Assembly: GCF_027887165.1 (NCBI RefSeq)
Contig: NC_077228.1
Span: forward strand, 387,566,456-387,630,455
Direction of reading: 5' to 3'
DNA: 64,000 bases
Origin: Monodelphis domestica
Lineage: Eukaryota; Chordata; Mammalia; Didelphimorphia; Didelphidae
Numbering within the stretch: the stretch's first letter is position 1; every line of letters begins with the position of its first letter. Shown here one piece after another: positions 11,266 to 22,640 of the stretch. Under the pieces are notes generated by a model. That model saw only the letters and a list, made by a program, of their open reading frames with translations, ran no database searches and was not told the DNA's origin. The translations under genes and the position numbers were made by a program.

Positions 11266-12611
11266 AATGCTACATTCCTAATGGATTTGTTCATATTGCC
11301 TTATAAGTATCAGCAAAATTAATGTATCAAGTTAAATGTGTATCTCAGTTTCTCCAATTGGGGTTTTTACAGTTTATTAGACTCCTAGTTTTCTAAGATT
11401 AACTCAGTGACAATCATGCACTTTACACTTGGTACTAAATGTTGAGAATGTGAATTTGACAGGTCTAACAGATTGGATAGGGGGAGTAAAAGCGAGGAGT
11501 TAAGAATGATGTCTGTATTGCAAGCTTTAAAATACTTTGGACTACAATTTGAGATTTGACTTCACAACACATTATTTGGTGAAAATTCCATTTTAATGCG
11601 ATAGTTTATTTTTCACTTTGCTGGACTACAAAGTTTAGAAATAGCTTAAAAATTAACTTTAAAAAAGTTTAGGAAGTGAAGTTTAAAGTAACTCTAAGTA
11701 ACAGCTGAAAGATACTTTGAAACAATCATATGAGGAAACTTTGTATTATGCAGTTCAGTGGTACCATGATTCCCATAAAATAGATTAATTACTCCACAAA
11801 ATTTTAAATGAGCTAATCAAAAGCAGTGGACCCTGAATTTTAAGATATTATTAGCTAAAGGCCCCATCAGACAATTCAGATTCAAATGTTATCCCTGTTG
11901 ATTATAAATCTGTATTTGATTTGGTCAAAGTCTGTCCTAGAACTAAATCCTAACAGTTTCATTTATTTGAATGACTTTCTCGAAAAGGTTATTTGATGAA
12001 ATTGAGGTCACCTGACTGGTGATACGTTTGTTTCATGTTTTGAATGCATGCTTATATGGTGAAACTTTATAACATCAATAGGGTTAGAAAAAGAATTTTG
12101 GTAATTCAGACATTGTTGGGTTATAAATTCAGCTGTAGTTTGAAAGTTATAAAAATGTTGGGATTATAATAATAGTTTGAAAAGATCTCTTAGTTTGTTT
12201 TATTTGTCTTTTGAGTTTTGCTATTTAAAAGGGCATGGTTATAAGATCTTATCAACTCCCTTGGTATGTGGGGTAAGATTCTAAAATGCTTTAAGCCTGA
12301 GAAATAGTAGTAGTGCTGGAATCTTGCCAGCCTTCAGAATTTGAGGGACTAGCTTCAAACCCAGCTAGAGGGTGAAAACCTTCAAGTTTGATTACATTAA
12401 AAAGTAACTTTCACCTAAACTTACTTATACTAAAGTCACATCTTTGATCTCGACATTAATTTTCTCCTTGCCAACAAGCTGTAGCTGCCATCACTCTTTT
12501 AGTTGGAAAGGTTTATAATTTGCCCTTAGGGGCTCCACTTGTAGAATGCACTAAGAGGTTGAAGTTCTTTTACTGACACATCACACTCAAACCTTTTACA
12601 ATTAGAAGTCT
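11266..12611. other. Mostly unassigned AT-rich sequence
   Basis: 11440-11525 is a short L2-antisense-like block (compare 10093-10180). 11830-12050 may be further L3 decay but I cannot confirm it. Nothing else is recognised. Confidence 0.4.
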
Positions 12612-12770
12612 ATTCAGGAGATGGGAAGTCCTGGGTTCAAATGTGATCTAAGATACTGCCAAGCTGTGACCTGGGCAAGTCACTAAATTCCCTTTGCCTA
12701 GCCCTTATCACTTTTCTGCCTTGGAAACAATGCTTTGTATAGATTCTTGATGAAAGGGAAGGCTTTAAAA
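12612..12770 (+). mobile_element. tRNA-derived SINE, 5' truncated
   Basis: GATGGGAAGTCCTGGGTTCA through TTTCTGCCTTGGAAAC; the tRNA head is missing. Confidence 0.85.
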
Positions 12771-12814
12771 AATCTGTGTCATTGCCAGGATACTGCTCAA
12801 AAGCTAGCTAATGA

Positions 12815-12956
12815 AAATTGGCCTCAGATACTTCCTAGCTGTGTGACCCTGGACAAGTCACCTAATCCCAAATGCCTATACTTTGCTGTTCTTCTGCCTT
12901 GGAACTAATACTTAGCATTAATTCTAAGACAGAAGGTAAGGGTTTAAAAAAAGTTA
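12815..12956 (+). mobile_element. tRNA-derived SINE, 5' truncated
   Basis: TTGGCCTCAGATACTTCC through GACAGAAGGTAAGGGTTTAA. Confidence 0.88.
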
Positions 12957-13063
12957 GTTAAAATAAATTTGCTCACTGGTCTTAGAGTTAACTTAGTTAA
13001 TTTTAGATACCTTATATTAGAAACTAAGATTAACAAATATTTATGTACCTTAAAAAAAAACCT

Positions 13064-13226
13064 TTATGGGGGTAGCTGGGTGGCTCAGTGGATTGAGAGT
13101 CAGTCCTAGAGATGGGAGGTCCTGGGTTCAAATTTGGCCTCAGACACTTCCTAGCTATGTGACCCTGGGTAAGGCACTTAACTCCCATAGCTTAGCCCTT
13201 ACCATAAGATGGAATATAAAGAGGTT
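13064..13226 (+). mobile_element. tRNA-derived SINE, plus, shortened tail
   Basis: GGGGGTAGCTGGGTGGCTC to TTACCATAAGATGG; the segment before the tail is deleted. Confidence 0.9.
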
Positions 13227-13425
13227 TTTTTTTTTTAATCCTTACCTTCTGTCTTAGAATCAATACTATGTATTGGTTCCAAAGCAGAAGAGTGATAAGG
13301 GCTAGGCAATGGGGGTTAAGTGACTTGCCCTGGGTCACACAGCTAGGAAGTGTCTGATGCCAGATTTGATCCTAGGACTTCCCACCTCTAGGTCTAGCTC
13401 TTTATCCATAGAGTCACATTCTCTT
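13227..13425 (-). mobile_element. tRNA-derived SINE, minus, tail-to-tail with its neighbour
   Basis: The T run is followed by CCTTACCTTCTGTCTTAG through CTCTTTATCCATAGAGTC. It starts where the plus copy ends. Confidence 0.9.
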
Positions 13426-13429
13426 TTAA

Positions 13430-14040
13430 AAAAAAATTATTTTTATTGTCATGCAAAACATACTTCCATACTGGCCACTGTTGTAAGGGAAAACTCATAC
13501 ATAACCAAAACCCCCAAATAAAACCATAAACACACTAAAGTGAAATATGCCTCCAACAGTTCTTTCTCTGGAGATGGAGAGCATTCCCCATCATAAGTCT
13601 TTCAGGATTGTCCCAGATCATTACATTGGTGAGAGTAGCCAAATTTTCACAAATAATCATTGCTCAATATTACTATTACTCTGTAAAATGTTCTTCCAAT
13701 TCTGCTTATTTCACTCTGCATCAGTTCCTGCAGATTTTCCCAGCTTTTTCCAAGACAATTTTGCTTATCATTTCTTATACAGCATAATAATATTCCATGT
13801 AGCATAATTTGTTTAGCCATTCCTCAATTAATGTACATCCCCATAACTTCCAATTCTTTGCCACTACAAAAAAGAGCAGCTATAAATATTTTTGTACAAG
13901 TGGATCTTTCCCCCTCTTTTATTATCTCTTTGGGATATAGACCCAGTAGTGGTATTACCAGATCAAAATCAGGCATAGTTCCAAATTGCCCTCCAGAATG
14001 GTTGGATTAGTTCCCAACTCCCCCAACAATCCCAAACTAC
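13430..14040 (-). mobile_element. L1 3' region, minus
   Basis: It contains TTCCAATTCTGCTTATTTC, the antisense of the L1 block CAATTGGGGAATGGC (as CCATTCCTCAATTAATG) and CAAATTGCCCTCCAGAATGG. Confidence 0.85.
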
Positions 14041-14084
14041 ATTCTTAAATGGGGTCATAATAGTTGCACATGACTGAATAATAA

Positions 14085-14268
14085 CATAGATATAGTTTGG
14101 ATAGCTTTTAGCAAAGTCTGTAATAACACATTTCATGTTATTCTTATAGAAAAGATGGAGAACAATGGACTAGATGGTAGTAGATTTGGATGAATGCAGA
14201 GCTGGTTGAACAACTGGATTCAAAAGATTGTCCTAATGCCTTGACAACTTAGAAGGAGATCTCCAGTC
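14085..14268 (+). pseudogene. L3/CR1 reverse-transcriptase fragment
   Basis: Near 14105-14260 the plus strand reads AFSKVCNNTFHVILIEKM, then NNGLDGSRF and WLNNWIQKIV. This matches the L3 RT region around motif A (AFDKVSH...) and the following helix. It ends where an L2 begins. Dead, with stops. Confidence 0.6.
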
Positions 14269-14800
14269 AGTCAGCAATCAATAAGCATTTATTAAGCATC
14301 TACCATGTAGCAGGCACTGTGCCTTAGCACAGTGGGATACACAGAAAGTTTTAAGACAGTTCCTGCCTTCCTAGGATTCATAATCTAAAGAGAAGGGGCA
14401 GATAACATGCAAACATTCATAGAAGTTATATACAGGATAAATGGGAAATAATAAACAGAGGGAAGGTACTAAAATTAAGGGGGATTATGAAAGATTTTCT
14501 CTAAAAAGGTAAGATTTTTATCTGGGATTTGAAGGCAGACAAGGTAAAGATGAGGAGTGAGAACACTGAAGACAGCAAGTGAAAATGCCTAGAGTCATAA
14601 ATTTGAGTATCTTATTCAAGTAACAGCAAAGAGACCAGTGTCACAAGTGGATTACATGGTGGGAATGGGGTGTAAGATATAAGAAGACTGGGAAGGGGGA
14701 ACAAAGAAGGACTTTGAAAGCCAAATATTGGATTTTATATTTGCTCCTGGCAGTAATAGGGATTCGTTGTAGTTTATTGAATGGGGATGGTAGAGAATCC
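14269..14800 (-). mobile_element. L2 3' region, minus
   Basis: AATAAGCATTTATTAAGC, TAGCAGGCACTGTGCC and TTGGATTTTATATTTGCTCC are antisense L2 3' blocks. Confidence 0.85.
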
Positions 14801-14869
14801 CTTCCTGAGTAAAGACCAGACATGAACTGGGAAAACACTAACCATACCTCTCCTTAGATCATACCATTT

Positions 14870-15535
14870 TAGAAGCTGAAAACTTACAGATCCCCAGAAT
14901 TGACTCTTAAAATAACAGCATGAGAAACCTGAAGCTTGGGACAATGCCTCCTTTCCCCTGGGATGAGATCCCAGTTTTGAAATAAAGTTAAAAGTCAAGA
15001 AATAGACTGAAAAAAATGAGCAAAAAACAAACAAACAAAAAAGGACCTGACCATAAAAAGTTACTTGGTGGCAGGGAAGATTAAGACACAAACTCAGAAG
15101 AAAACAAAGACATCAAAACAGCTACAAGGAATTCCTCAAAGGGGGAAAAAGTGATCTGGACACAAATCCAACAAAAATCCTGGAACAGCTCAAAAAAATA
15201 TTTTAATAACCCAAAAGAGATAGTGCAAAATTGGGGAAAGAAATGAGAGTGATGCAAGAAACTTATGAAAAGAGAGACAACAACTTGTTAAAAGAGGCAC
15301 AAAAAATTACTATAGAAGATAATCTTAAAAAACAGAATTGGCCAAATGGTAAAAGAGGCATAGAAATCCACTAAAGAGAAGAACTCTTTGAAAAGCAGAA
15401 TTGGCTAGATGCAAAAAAGGTATAAAAATTCACTTAAGAAAATAATATCTTAAGAAAGTAGAATTGGCAAAATGAAGAAGAAATTATAAAAGCTCCACAA
15501 TTAGAATGGGAGAAATGGCAGCTAATAACTTTTAA
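14870..15535 (+). mobile_element. L1 5' region / ORF1 start, plus
   Basis: AGTTAAAAGTCAAGAAATAG, then AGGACCTGACCATAAAAAG, then repeated CAGAATTGGCCAAATGG-like coiled-coil-coding units typical of marsupial L1 ORF1. Frames are broken. Confidence 0.65.
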
Positions 15536-15539
15536 ATTG

Positions 15540-16065
15540 ATGATTTTTGTTTTTACATACTATTCATTTAAAAATTATTGCTCTCTTTCCCTTCCCATTG
15601 AAGTATTCTTTTGTTTAACACACAACAAAAAACCCAAGGAAAAAGAAAATGATTAAAAACCAATAAACATATTAATAACATTTGATGAATTTGCAACACT
15701 CCACATCTATAGTCCTCTACTTCTGTGAAGCAGGAAGGTAGGTTTGTGGTCTCCACTATTATCTAATATGGAGTGTGGTCATTATAAGAACAATAAGTAT
15801 TTTAGTTTCACTTCATCATTCTTTCCATTTATATTTTTATAGTCAATACATGTTATTTTCCTGAATCTACTTCCTTTACTCTATATTAGTTCATATTGTT
15901 CCATATGTCTTTTAATTCTTTATATTCTTTCCATAGAGTGCAGTAATATTCTATTACATTCATGTACCATAATTTGTTTAGGCATTCCATAATAAATGGT
16001 TAGCTACTTTGTTTCCAGTTATTTATTTCAATAGTAAAGTTTTTTGATGGCCACAATGAAGTGTA
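15540..16065 (-). mobile_element. L1 3' region, minus
   Basis: CAGTAATATTCTATTACATTC and CATAATTTGTTTAGGCATTCC are antisense L1 tail blocks. It abuts the plus L1 piece, but in an order that does not fit simple 5' inversion. Confidence 0.7.
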
Positions 16066-16086
16066 TGTATCTGTATATGTATTAAA

Positions 16087-16124
16087 GGTATATATATATG
16101 TATATATATATATATATATATATT
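16087..16124. repeat. (TA)n microsatellite
   Basis: A TA run with a GTATA interruption. Confidence 0.9.
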
Positions 16125-17079
16125 ACAGTTAATGGAGGGTAATGTTCTTGCCTTTTGTTATAGCTCAAATGAATTTGCATATCAAATTGGAGAGAATCAT
16201 GAGGAAAGTAGGCAAGCAACAGTACAGATACTGCATAGTTCCAGTAGGAGTTCTTTGACAAAATCTCTTTTAAAAAAGTGTCGTGGGGATATAGATAGAA
16301 AAGATATACAAGAATTGTGTGTAATTTCTAATCCTATAATTGTTTGGGACAATCATCTCTAATCTAGCCCCAGGTTTAGAGGTAAAAAGAGAAGACAATC
16401 TTAACCAAAGTGCACTCTATCTGGCTCCCATAATTCTGTAATTTCACTTCCTTGGCTAGTTGTAGTGATTTATAGCTTCTCACTATGTTTAAGTATCTGC
16501 CAATCAGCTCTTATCAGGAAGAGACTTTCTAATAACTATATCCCCTAGCAGAAAGTGAGCTGCAAATGATATAGGGGAGTTCTGAAAAGATGAAATTCAG
16601 AAGCCAAGAGCAGAAAGCTAATACTAGGACTGACTGCAAGACCAACAAAGCAAAGAGAAATTATGTCATGTGAGGAAATTAGCAGCTCTACAGTGTGGAA
16701 GGTGTGAGTTACATTGGTCTCTCATGTCACCTACATGTATTTTCTCTATGTATTCCTCTGGGAACAGAGATCCTTGGCATGAATTTTCACATATGGTCCC
16801 AATTCATATATGTTCCCTTTTCATATATATGCTCTAATGTACAGTCTGAGGTCAGATTTCTTTTGTATATCTTCCATTCACGTTCCTTGATCATATCTAT
16901 TCTCTCCATCAGTTGTAGCAGCTCTCCCTTTCTTCTAGGACAAGACTTTTCTGGGTTGTTTTAGGTCACCATAAGGCCAATTCTTCTAAAATATGTTCTG
17001 GAGATCTGAGTCAATGCACTTTGAATCTAGTTAATGCATTGCCAATTCTTCCATAAGCCAAGCCTATAGTCCCAATCTA
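16125..17079. other. Unassigned sequence
   Basis: No repeat recognised. A 76-codon frame at 16132-16362 plus resembles no family I know, and 16695-16964 plus is hydrophobic but unassigned. Confidence 0.4.
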
Positions 17080-17290
17080 GTTTAATTTAATTCAATACAT
17101 TTGTTAAATGCCCATCACATGTAAGGCACTGAGGAAATAATAACAAGTATAAATAATGTCTGTCTTTAGTGAATGAATGAAAAATTATTTTTAAAGCATT
17201 TACTATGTGCTAAGCACTGTAGTAAGTGCTAGGAATACTAATAGAAAAGTTAAGCAGCCCCTCCCCTCAGGGAGATTATACTCTAATAAG
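17080..17290 (-). mobile_element. L2 3' end, minus
   Basis: CATTTACTATGTGCTAAGCAC and CAGGGAGATTATACTCTAAT are antisense L2. Confidence 0.8.
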
Positions 17291-17734
17291 GAAAGACAAC
17301 ACTTTTATGGGACTGGTGACCAGAGAGGATTGCTTTAGGAAACACAAAGACCATTGGCAGTTGGCAGTTCATTGGTATGCCCTTCTCAGGAGCAATGGTA
17401 GTATGACAGTGTTAAATTGACAACTATGGTCCAGAGCAAGAGACAGAAAGGAAGAGAGGGAGGAGGATGGTTAGCACAAGGCCAAGATGGATGGCAAGAT
17501 AGCTATATTGAACTACTGGATGGGATATGAAGCATATGGTCTGGATGGTGGTCTTTAGTCAGCTAGACATAGTGAGATTGTTGAGTTTTTACTACTCACA
17601 GATCATTCAATACAACTTAGTCTCAGGTCAAGAGTTCTAAAAAAATTTATATTCTATATTTAGCGTAGTATTTAATATGTTATTACATTTATATTCTAGC
17701 TCACTGTCTAGAAAAGGATTTCAGTTCTTTTTTC

Positions 17735-18345
17735 ACTAAAATTTTTGTATTTAATATTTCCCAATTACATGTAAAATATTTTTGTCAATGATTTTTAATA
17801 ATTTTGAGTTCCAAATTCTCTCCCCTCCTTAAGAAGACAAGTACTTTCATTTTGAATATACATGTGAGGTCATGCCAAATATATTTCCATGTTATCTGCT
17901 TTGCAAAAGAAGACACAAACAAAATAAAATGGAAATTAAGAAGTACAAAAAAAGTATACTTCAATCAGCATTCAGGGTTCATTACTTCTCTCTCTGGAAG
18001 TAGACAGCATTTTTCATCATGAGTCCTTTGGAACTGTCTTAGATCATTGTCTTGATCAGAGTAGCTAAGTCTTTCACAGTCAATCATCTTTATAATATGG
18101 CTGTTATTGTGTACAATGTTCTCCTGATTCTGCTTCCTTCACTTTACATGAGTTCATACGCATCTTCCCAAGTTTTTCTAAACCTTGAAACTATCCTGTT
18201 CACATCTGGTTTAGCACAATAGTATTCCATCATAGTCACATTCACAACTTGTTCCTCAATTGATGGGCAGCCCCTCAATTTCCAATTCTTTGTCACCACA
18301 AAAAAAGCTGCTATAAATATTTTTGTACAAATAGGTCCTTTTTCA
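17735..18345 (-). mobile_element. L1 3' region, minus
   Basis: TTCCCAATTACATGTAAA..., CACAATAGTATTCCATCATAG and CAATTGATGGGCAGCCCCTC, ending AGCTGCTATAAATATTTTTG, are antisense L1. Confidence 0.88.
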
Positions 18346-18489
18346 GGGCAAGAGTTTTAAAATCCAAGGAATGTACATTCTACTGGGAGATATAACATGC
18401 ATATAGGAAGCCAATCAAGGATTTACAAAGTGCCTATTATGTGCCCAGGCACTGTGCTAGGTGTTAGTTATACAATGAGGAATGAGGCA

Positions 18490-19050
18490 TGAAATAAGGG
18501 AGGGGGGGTAAATAAGGTTTAAAAACTAAATAAATATATATATAAGTAACAGGTTTATTTAGCTAAAGGGAGGAGGGGGAAAGGGAATTAGGGAATAACT
18601 ACCTCTTAACCCAAAACAGAGTTTAAAACCCTTATAACAACCTATAAGTATACTAACCTAACTCCTTAATTATTAAATAAGATTTGAGAGGGTTTGATAG
18701 GAGCAGAAGCCAAGGGCCAAAGAATCTTACATAGCTGGAGTCCTCTTGGGCCAAGCTGAAGTCCCAGTAAGAAGAGTAACTGTGCTGGTCCACACAGAAT
18801 CAAGAGGGGAATGATGATTAACACACACACTGTCCACCAGTGTGAAGTAATCACTCACTCAACCACTCCTTCAAGATGGTCCAAATTCCTGGCAGCTTCA
18901 AAGTCTTTTCCCTTCAGAGAGAGCCAACTCCTCTCTCTCTGTCTTCTTCCCAGAGAGCCTCTCTCTGTACTCACTGCTCCTGAGTGCTTCAGAATGTTGG
19001 CCTGCAGGGTCTCCTGCTTTTAGCTTGCTTCTGTTAAATCCCTTACAACA
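18490..19050 (-). mobile_element. Solo LTR, minus, 561 bp
   Basis: The plus strand starts TGAAATAAGG and ends CCTTACAACA. The LTR polyadenylation signal on minus is at 18554-18559. The flanks GGCA and CGCA give a 3-of-4 duplication, and the L2 resumes on the other side. Confidence 0.6.
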
Positions 19051-19561
19051 CGCAATATCTTCTCTCGGGAAACTTACACTGTGATGGAGAAGACAAAAGT
19101 GCATGTGTAAATATATACAGAATACATACAAATAAAGATGAAGTAGTGAAACACAAGATATGGATAGAAGGCACTGGAAATTGGGGGAAAGGGGAGAATC
19201 AGAAAAGACCATGTAAAAGGTAGAATTTGAACTGTGTTTTGAAGGAAGAGAGAGATTCTATGAGACAAAGGTGAGGATGGAGTACATTCCAGACATGAGG
19301 AATGCCCACTGTAAAGGCCTGAAGAACAGAGATGGATCATTGTGTGTGAGGGACAGAGAGAAGGTCTGTTTGGCAGGACTGAAGAGTGTGGGAAAGGCAG
19401 TAATATCACAAGGCTAGAAGGACGAGTTGAGAACAGATTGTGAAGGGCTTTGAATACTAAACAGAGGAATGTTTATCGTCAAGGTAATAAGGAGTCACTA
19501 CAGTTTATTTTGAATACAGGTAGTGATATGACCAGATGTGTGCTTAAAGAATTACTTTGGT

Positions 19562-19792
19562 CAACTGGGTGGCATGGTGGAAATAGTGCCATGTCTGGAT
19601 TCAGGAGGACCTGAGTTCAAATTTGACCTCAGATATTTCCTATTTGTGTGACCCTGGACAGGTCACTTAACCCAGTTTGCCTAGCCCTTGCCCTTCTCTC
19701 TTAGAGTACTACTAGAGTACTCTTATAGTGCTACTTAGCACTACAATTTAGAAACTACTTTTACTAAGATAGTAAAGATTTAAAAAAAAAAG
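19562..19792 (+). mobile_element. tRNA-derived SINE variant
   Basis: GGTGGCATGGTGGAAATAG head, GAGTTCAAATTTGACCTCAG B-box region, unusual internal TAGAGTACTACTAGAGTAC unit and A tail. Confidence 0.75.
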
Positions 19793-19802
19793 AAATTTAT
19801 AG

Positions 19803-19995
19803 AAAGGGCAGCTAGGTGGTTCAGTGGATAGATAGCCAAGTCTGGAGAAGGGAAATCCTGGGTTCAAATCTGGCCTCAGATACTTTCTAGCTATGTGACC
19901 CTGGGCAAGTCATTTAACCCCAATTGCCAGCTCTTATTGCTCTTATGCCTTGAAATGGATAGTATCAATTCTAGGAAAAAATGTAAGGATTTAAG
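19803..19995 (+). mobile_element. tRNA-derived SINE
   Basis: GGGCAGCTAGGTGGTTCAG, GGGTTCAAATCTGGCCTCAG and CTCTTATGCCTTG are present. Confidence 0.88.
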
Positions 19996-20425
19996 AGAAA
20001 ATGAAAAAATAATTACTTTGACAGAATTGAATAGAATGGTTTGGAGTTGTAAGAGATTTGAGGCAGGGAGACCAGTTAACAGGCTGATGCAATAACCTAA
20101 ACAAGAAATGATGAGGGCATGAAATAAAGTTGATGTTTTTGTGAGTAGAGAAAAGGTATTGAATGTGAGAGATGTTAGGAAGGTAGAAATGGTAATTGAT
20201 TGGTTATTTAGAGTGAAAGGAAGTAAGAAGTCAATGATTGTGCTGAGGTTATGAATCTGGGGACAAGAAAGGATGGTGGTCATTTGGAAGAGGATAGAAT
20301 TTTTTTGGGAAAAAATGAATTCAGTTTTGGACAGGTTGACTTTGAGATGCCTCCGGGATATTCCATTTGAAATTCTCAATAGGTAATTAATAATGTAGGA
20401 CTTGAATTCAGGGGATATTTGTAGA

Positions 20426-20515
20426 TATAGATATACACACATATGTGTGTCTATATATGTGTGTGTGATATGTGCATATGTAATATGTTCATATACATGC
20501 ATGCATACACATATT
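20426..20515. repeat. TA/TG-rich simple repeat
   Basis: Alternating TATATG, GTGTGT and CATACA units. Confidence 0.75.
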
Positions 20516-20529
20516 TAAATCTTCCTTGC

Positions 20530-20998
20530 CTCAAATAGAGTGCTGGACCTGGAACAAGATCTGAATTCAAATCTGGCTTCAAATATTTACTAGCTACGTG
20601 ACCATGGGCAAGTCATTTTAATTTTAGTTTGCCTCATTTTCATTTGTAAAATGAAGAAAATAATAGTACCCAATTCCCTGTGTAGTTGTGACAATAAAAT
20701 GAGATAATATTTGTAAAGTGCTTTGCAAATTTTGTAGAGTAGTGATGGCAAACCTTTTAGAAACCAAGTGCCCAAACTGCAACTCTCACACCACATGTGA
20801 GCCCCATCCCCCAGCCTTACCCCAGACAGAAGAGGGGGAAGTGCTCCCATTGGGCTGTTGGACAGAAAGGTAAGTGAAGTGAGGAATGTCCTCAGATGCA
20901 TATGGAGAAGGAGAGGGGAGCAGCCTCCTCTGGCACATGTGCCGTAGGGTGGCCAAAAAGATTATAGAGCTTTATAAATGAAGCTGTTGGTTTCATTA
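20530..20998 (+). mobile_element. CORE-SINE (Mar1 type) split by a MITE
   Basis: GAATTCAAATCTGGCTTC and AGATAATATTTGTAAAGTGC precede the break. AGCTTTATAAATGAAGC follows it. Confidence 0.8.
20740..20961 (+). mobile_element. hAT-type MITE, 222 bp
   Basis: It starts TAGTGATGGCAAACC and its far end (GGGTGGCCAAAA) is a decayed inverse. The 8-bp flanks TTGTAGAG (20732-20739) and TTATAGAG (20962-20969) match at 7 of 8. It belongs with 27916-28128 and 36439-36570. Confidence 0.75.
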
Positions 20999-21129
20999 TA
21001 AAGCTTATGTTAATATTCTGTTCAAAGTACCACAATAATTTTGGAAAGTCAATGATATTGAAAGTTTATCCTGTTTCCCACATCTATATATACTTATATA
21101 AAAACATGCACCTGTGTGCACATGTGTAC

Positions 21130-21183
<54 letters not shown>

Positions 21184-21186
21184 GCA
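21130..21186. repeat. (TA)n microsatellite
   Basis: A long TA run with one GTATA interruption. Confidence 0.95.
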
Positions 21187-21404
21187 CACACGGAATTTTC
21201 TGAGATAATAGTAAAACCAATGAAGTTACTAAGAGATATAGTATAGAGAGAAAAGTTCTGTTCTAGGCCTTGTATTTTCATGAGTAAATACAAAGTACAC
21301 ATAAAATAAATATAAAATATTTGAGAGATCACTACCAATTAGAAGGATAAAGAACAATCTTGTGTAGAAAGTACATGACATATGAGACAAACTTATTAAT
21401 TAAT

Positions 21405-21660
21405 TAAAGAATTAAAGGAAGTTAGAGATCTTAGGAAGTAGGAGTGAAGAGGAAGAGTATTCTAGGCTCAGGGGTCAGCTTGTACAAAGGCAAAAGATAG
21501 AATGCTTTGCATGGGGAACATCAATCAAGACAGTTTTGACTTGTATGGAGATATATGAAGGGGAATAATGAGAAATAAAGCTGGAAAGGTTGGTTGGGAG
21601 TCCTGTTGTAGAAGGTTTCAGCTGCCAAGTTAAATATTTTGTATCTTATGCTGAAGGCAA
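21405..21660 (-). mobile_element. L2 fragment, minus
   Basis: AGAGTATTCTAGGCTCAGG and AAAGCTGGAAAGGTTGG follow the antisense L2 3' UTR. Confidence 0.65.
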
Positions 21661-22254
21661 ACACAAAAGGTCCCCTTAGGTGGATAACAAAGATTCCAAG
21701 ATTGTCTCTCTTAACAGTTTATCTGTTTTCACACCGGACTGAATTAGGGCAGCTGGACTCTATTCACCTTTTTGATGCCTTAGGGTACAGGTTGTGGGCC
21801 CCATCTTCCCCTTCACAATGTAGCAGTTCCCACTGAGGCTTTCTAGATCTTTTTATATCTATCATATCCTCAGGATGTGAAAATTGACTTGAGGCTCAAG
21901 TAAGCCTCAAGATGTTAGATATACTAAAGGCTGAAGGGCAAAGTTGAAGTAAAAAAGACCCACGTGCTCATTATACCATATACCAGAAGGTTAAAAGGGC
22001 CAGAGCAGAGGAGAGAATAGAAGCTGTGAGGGGACTAAGTCATTGCGAGAGTCCAAAAATAAGAATTCCAATGGGAAACAAAAATAGAATTTACTTGATT
22101 ATGAATCTGAGTAGAATAACACTGTAAATGTTTGAATGGGAAATTTCTTTTCCATTCCTATGGAAAAAAATCAGAGACTGTGGAATATATTTAGCCCTTG
22201 ATTATATACTGGTCTTCATTTTTCTCTAATGGTTTCCAACAAATAAATTTTGCT
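21661..22254. other. Unassigned sequence
   Basis: No repeat or exon recognised. Confidence 0.4.
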
Positions 22255-22370
22255 TTCTCAATTAGAATGTGAATTTAGTGAAGTCAGGAGGCAGCTTTAT
22301 CCATCTCCTAATTCCCTCACAACACCCAAGACCATACTGGGCACATAGTAGTTGTATGATGATTAACCAT
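22255..22370 (+). mobile_element. L2 3' end, plus
   Basis: TTAGAATGTGAATTTAGTG... and ACTGGGCACATAGTAGTTG follow the L2 3' end in sense. Confidence 0.65.
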
Positions 22371-22390
22371 TTTATGTATAATATTCTTGT

Positions 22391-22640
22391 TGTTGCTCAG
22401 TTATTTACAGTTATTTCCAACTCTTCCTGCACTACTTGGGATTTTCTTGGCAGAGATAATGAAGTAGTTTGCATTTCCTTCTCCAGTTCATTTTTCAGAT
22501 GAGGAAATGGAGGCAAATGTGATTAAGTGAGTTGCCTGGGGTCATACAGGTTGTTAGTGTCTGAGGCCAAATTTGAATTTAGGAAGAATCTGTCCTGACT
22601 CCAGGTCCGGCACCCTATCCACTGTGCCATCTTGCTGCCT
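22391..22640 (-). mobile_element. CORE-SINE (MON1 type), minus
   Basis: CAGTTATTTCCAACTCTTCC, TTTGCATTTCCTTCTCCAG and CCACTGTGCCATCTTGCTG are present. Confidence 0.85.

Larger units (their letters stand above)
18395..20425 (-). mobile_element. L2 LINE, minus, split by an LTR and two SINEs
   Basis: The pieces 18395-18489, 19051-19561 and 19996-20425 are collinear. They begin with the 3' end (CCAGGCACTGTGCTAGG) and reach an RT/thumb region. On minus, 20425-19996 reads ISRRHLKVNLSKTEFIF and further L2-like sequence inside a 203-codon frame that is only open because of low divergence by chance. Confidence 0.85.

Noticed and set aside
13547-13807. 86-codon plus frame
   Set aside because: Antisense L1 3' region.
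14870-16065. Single L1 with 5' inversion
   Set aside because: The plus 5' piece lies on the 3' side of the minus piece, the wrong order for twin priming.
16132-16362. 76-codon plus frame as a gene
   Set aside because: No family match, no splice context or promoter visible; length is possible by chance.
19891-20502. 203-codon minus frame as a host gene
   Set aside because: Its sequence is L2 reverse-transcriptase decay joined to SINE and TG-repeat sequence.
21005-21338. Tyr/Ile-repeat frames
   Set aside because: Translations of the TA microsatellite.
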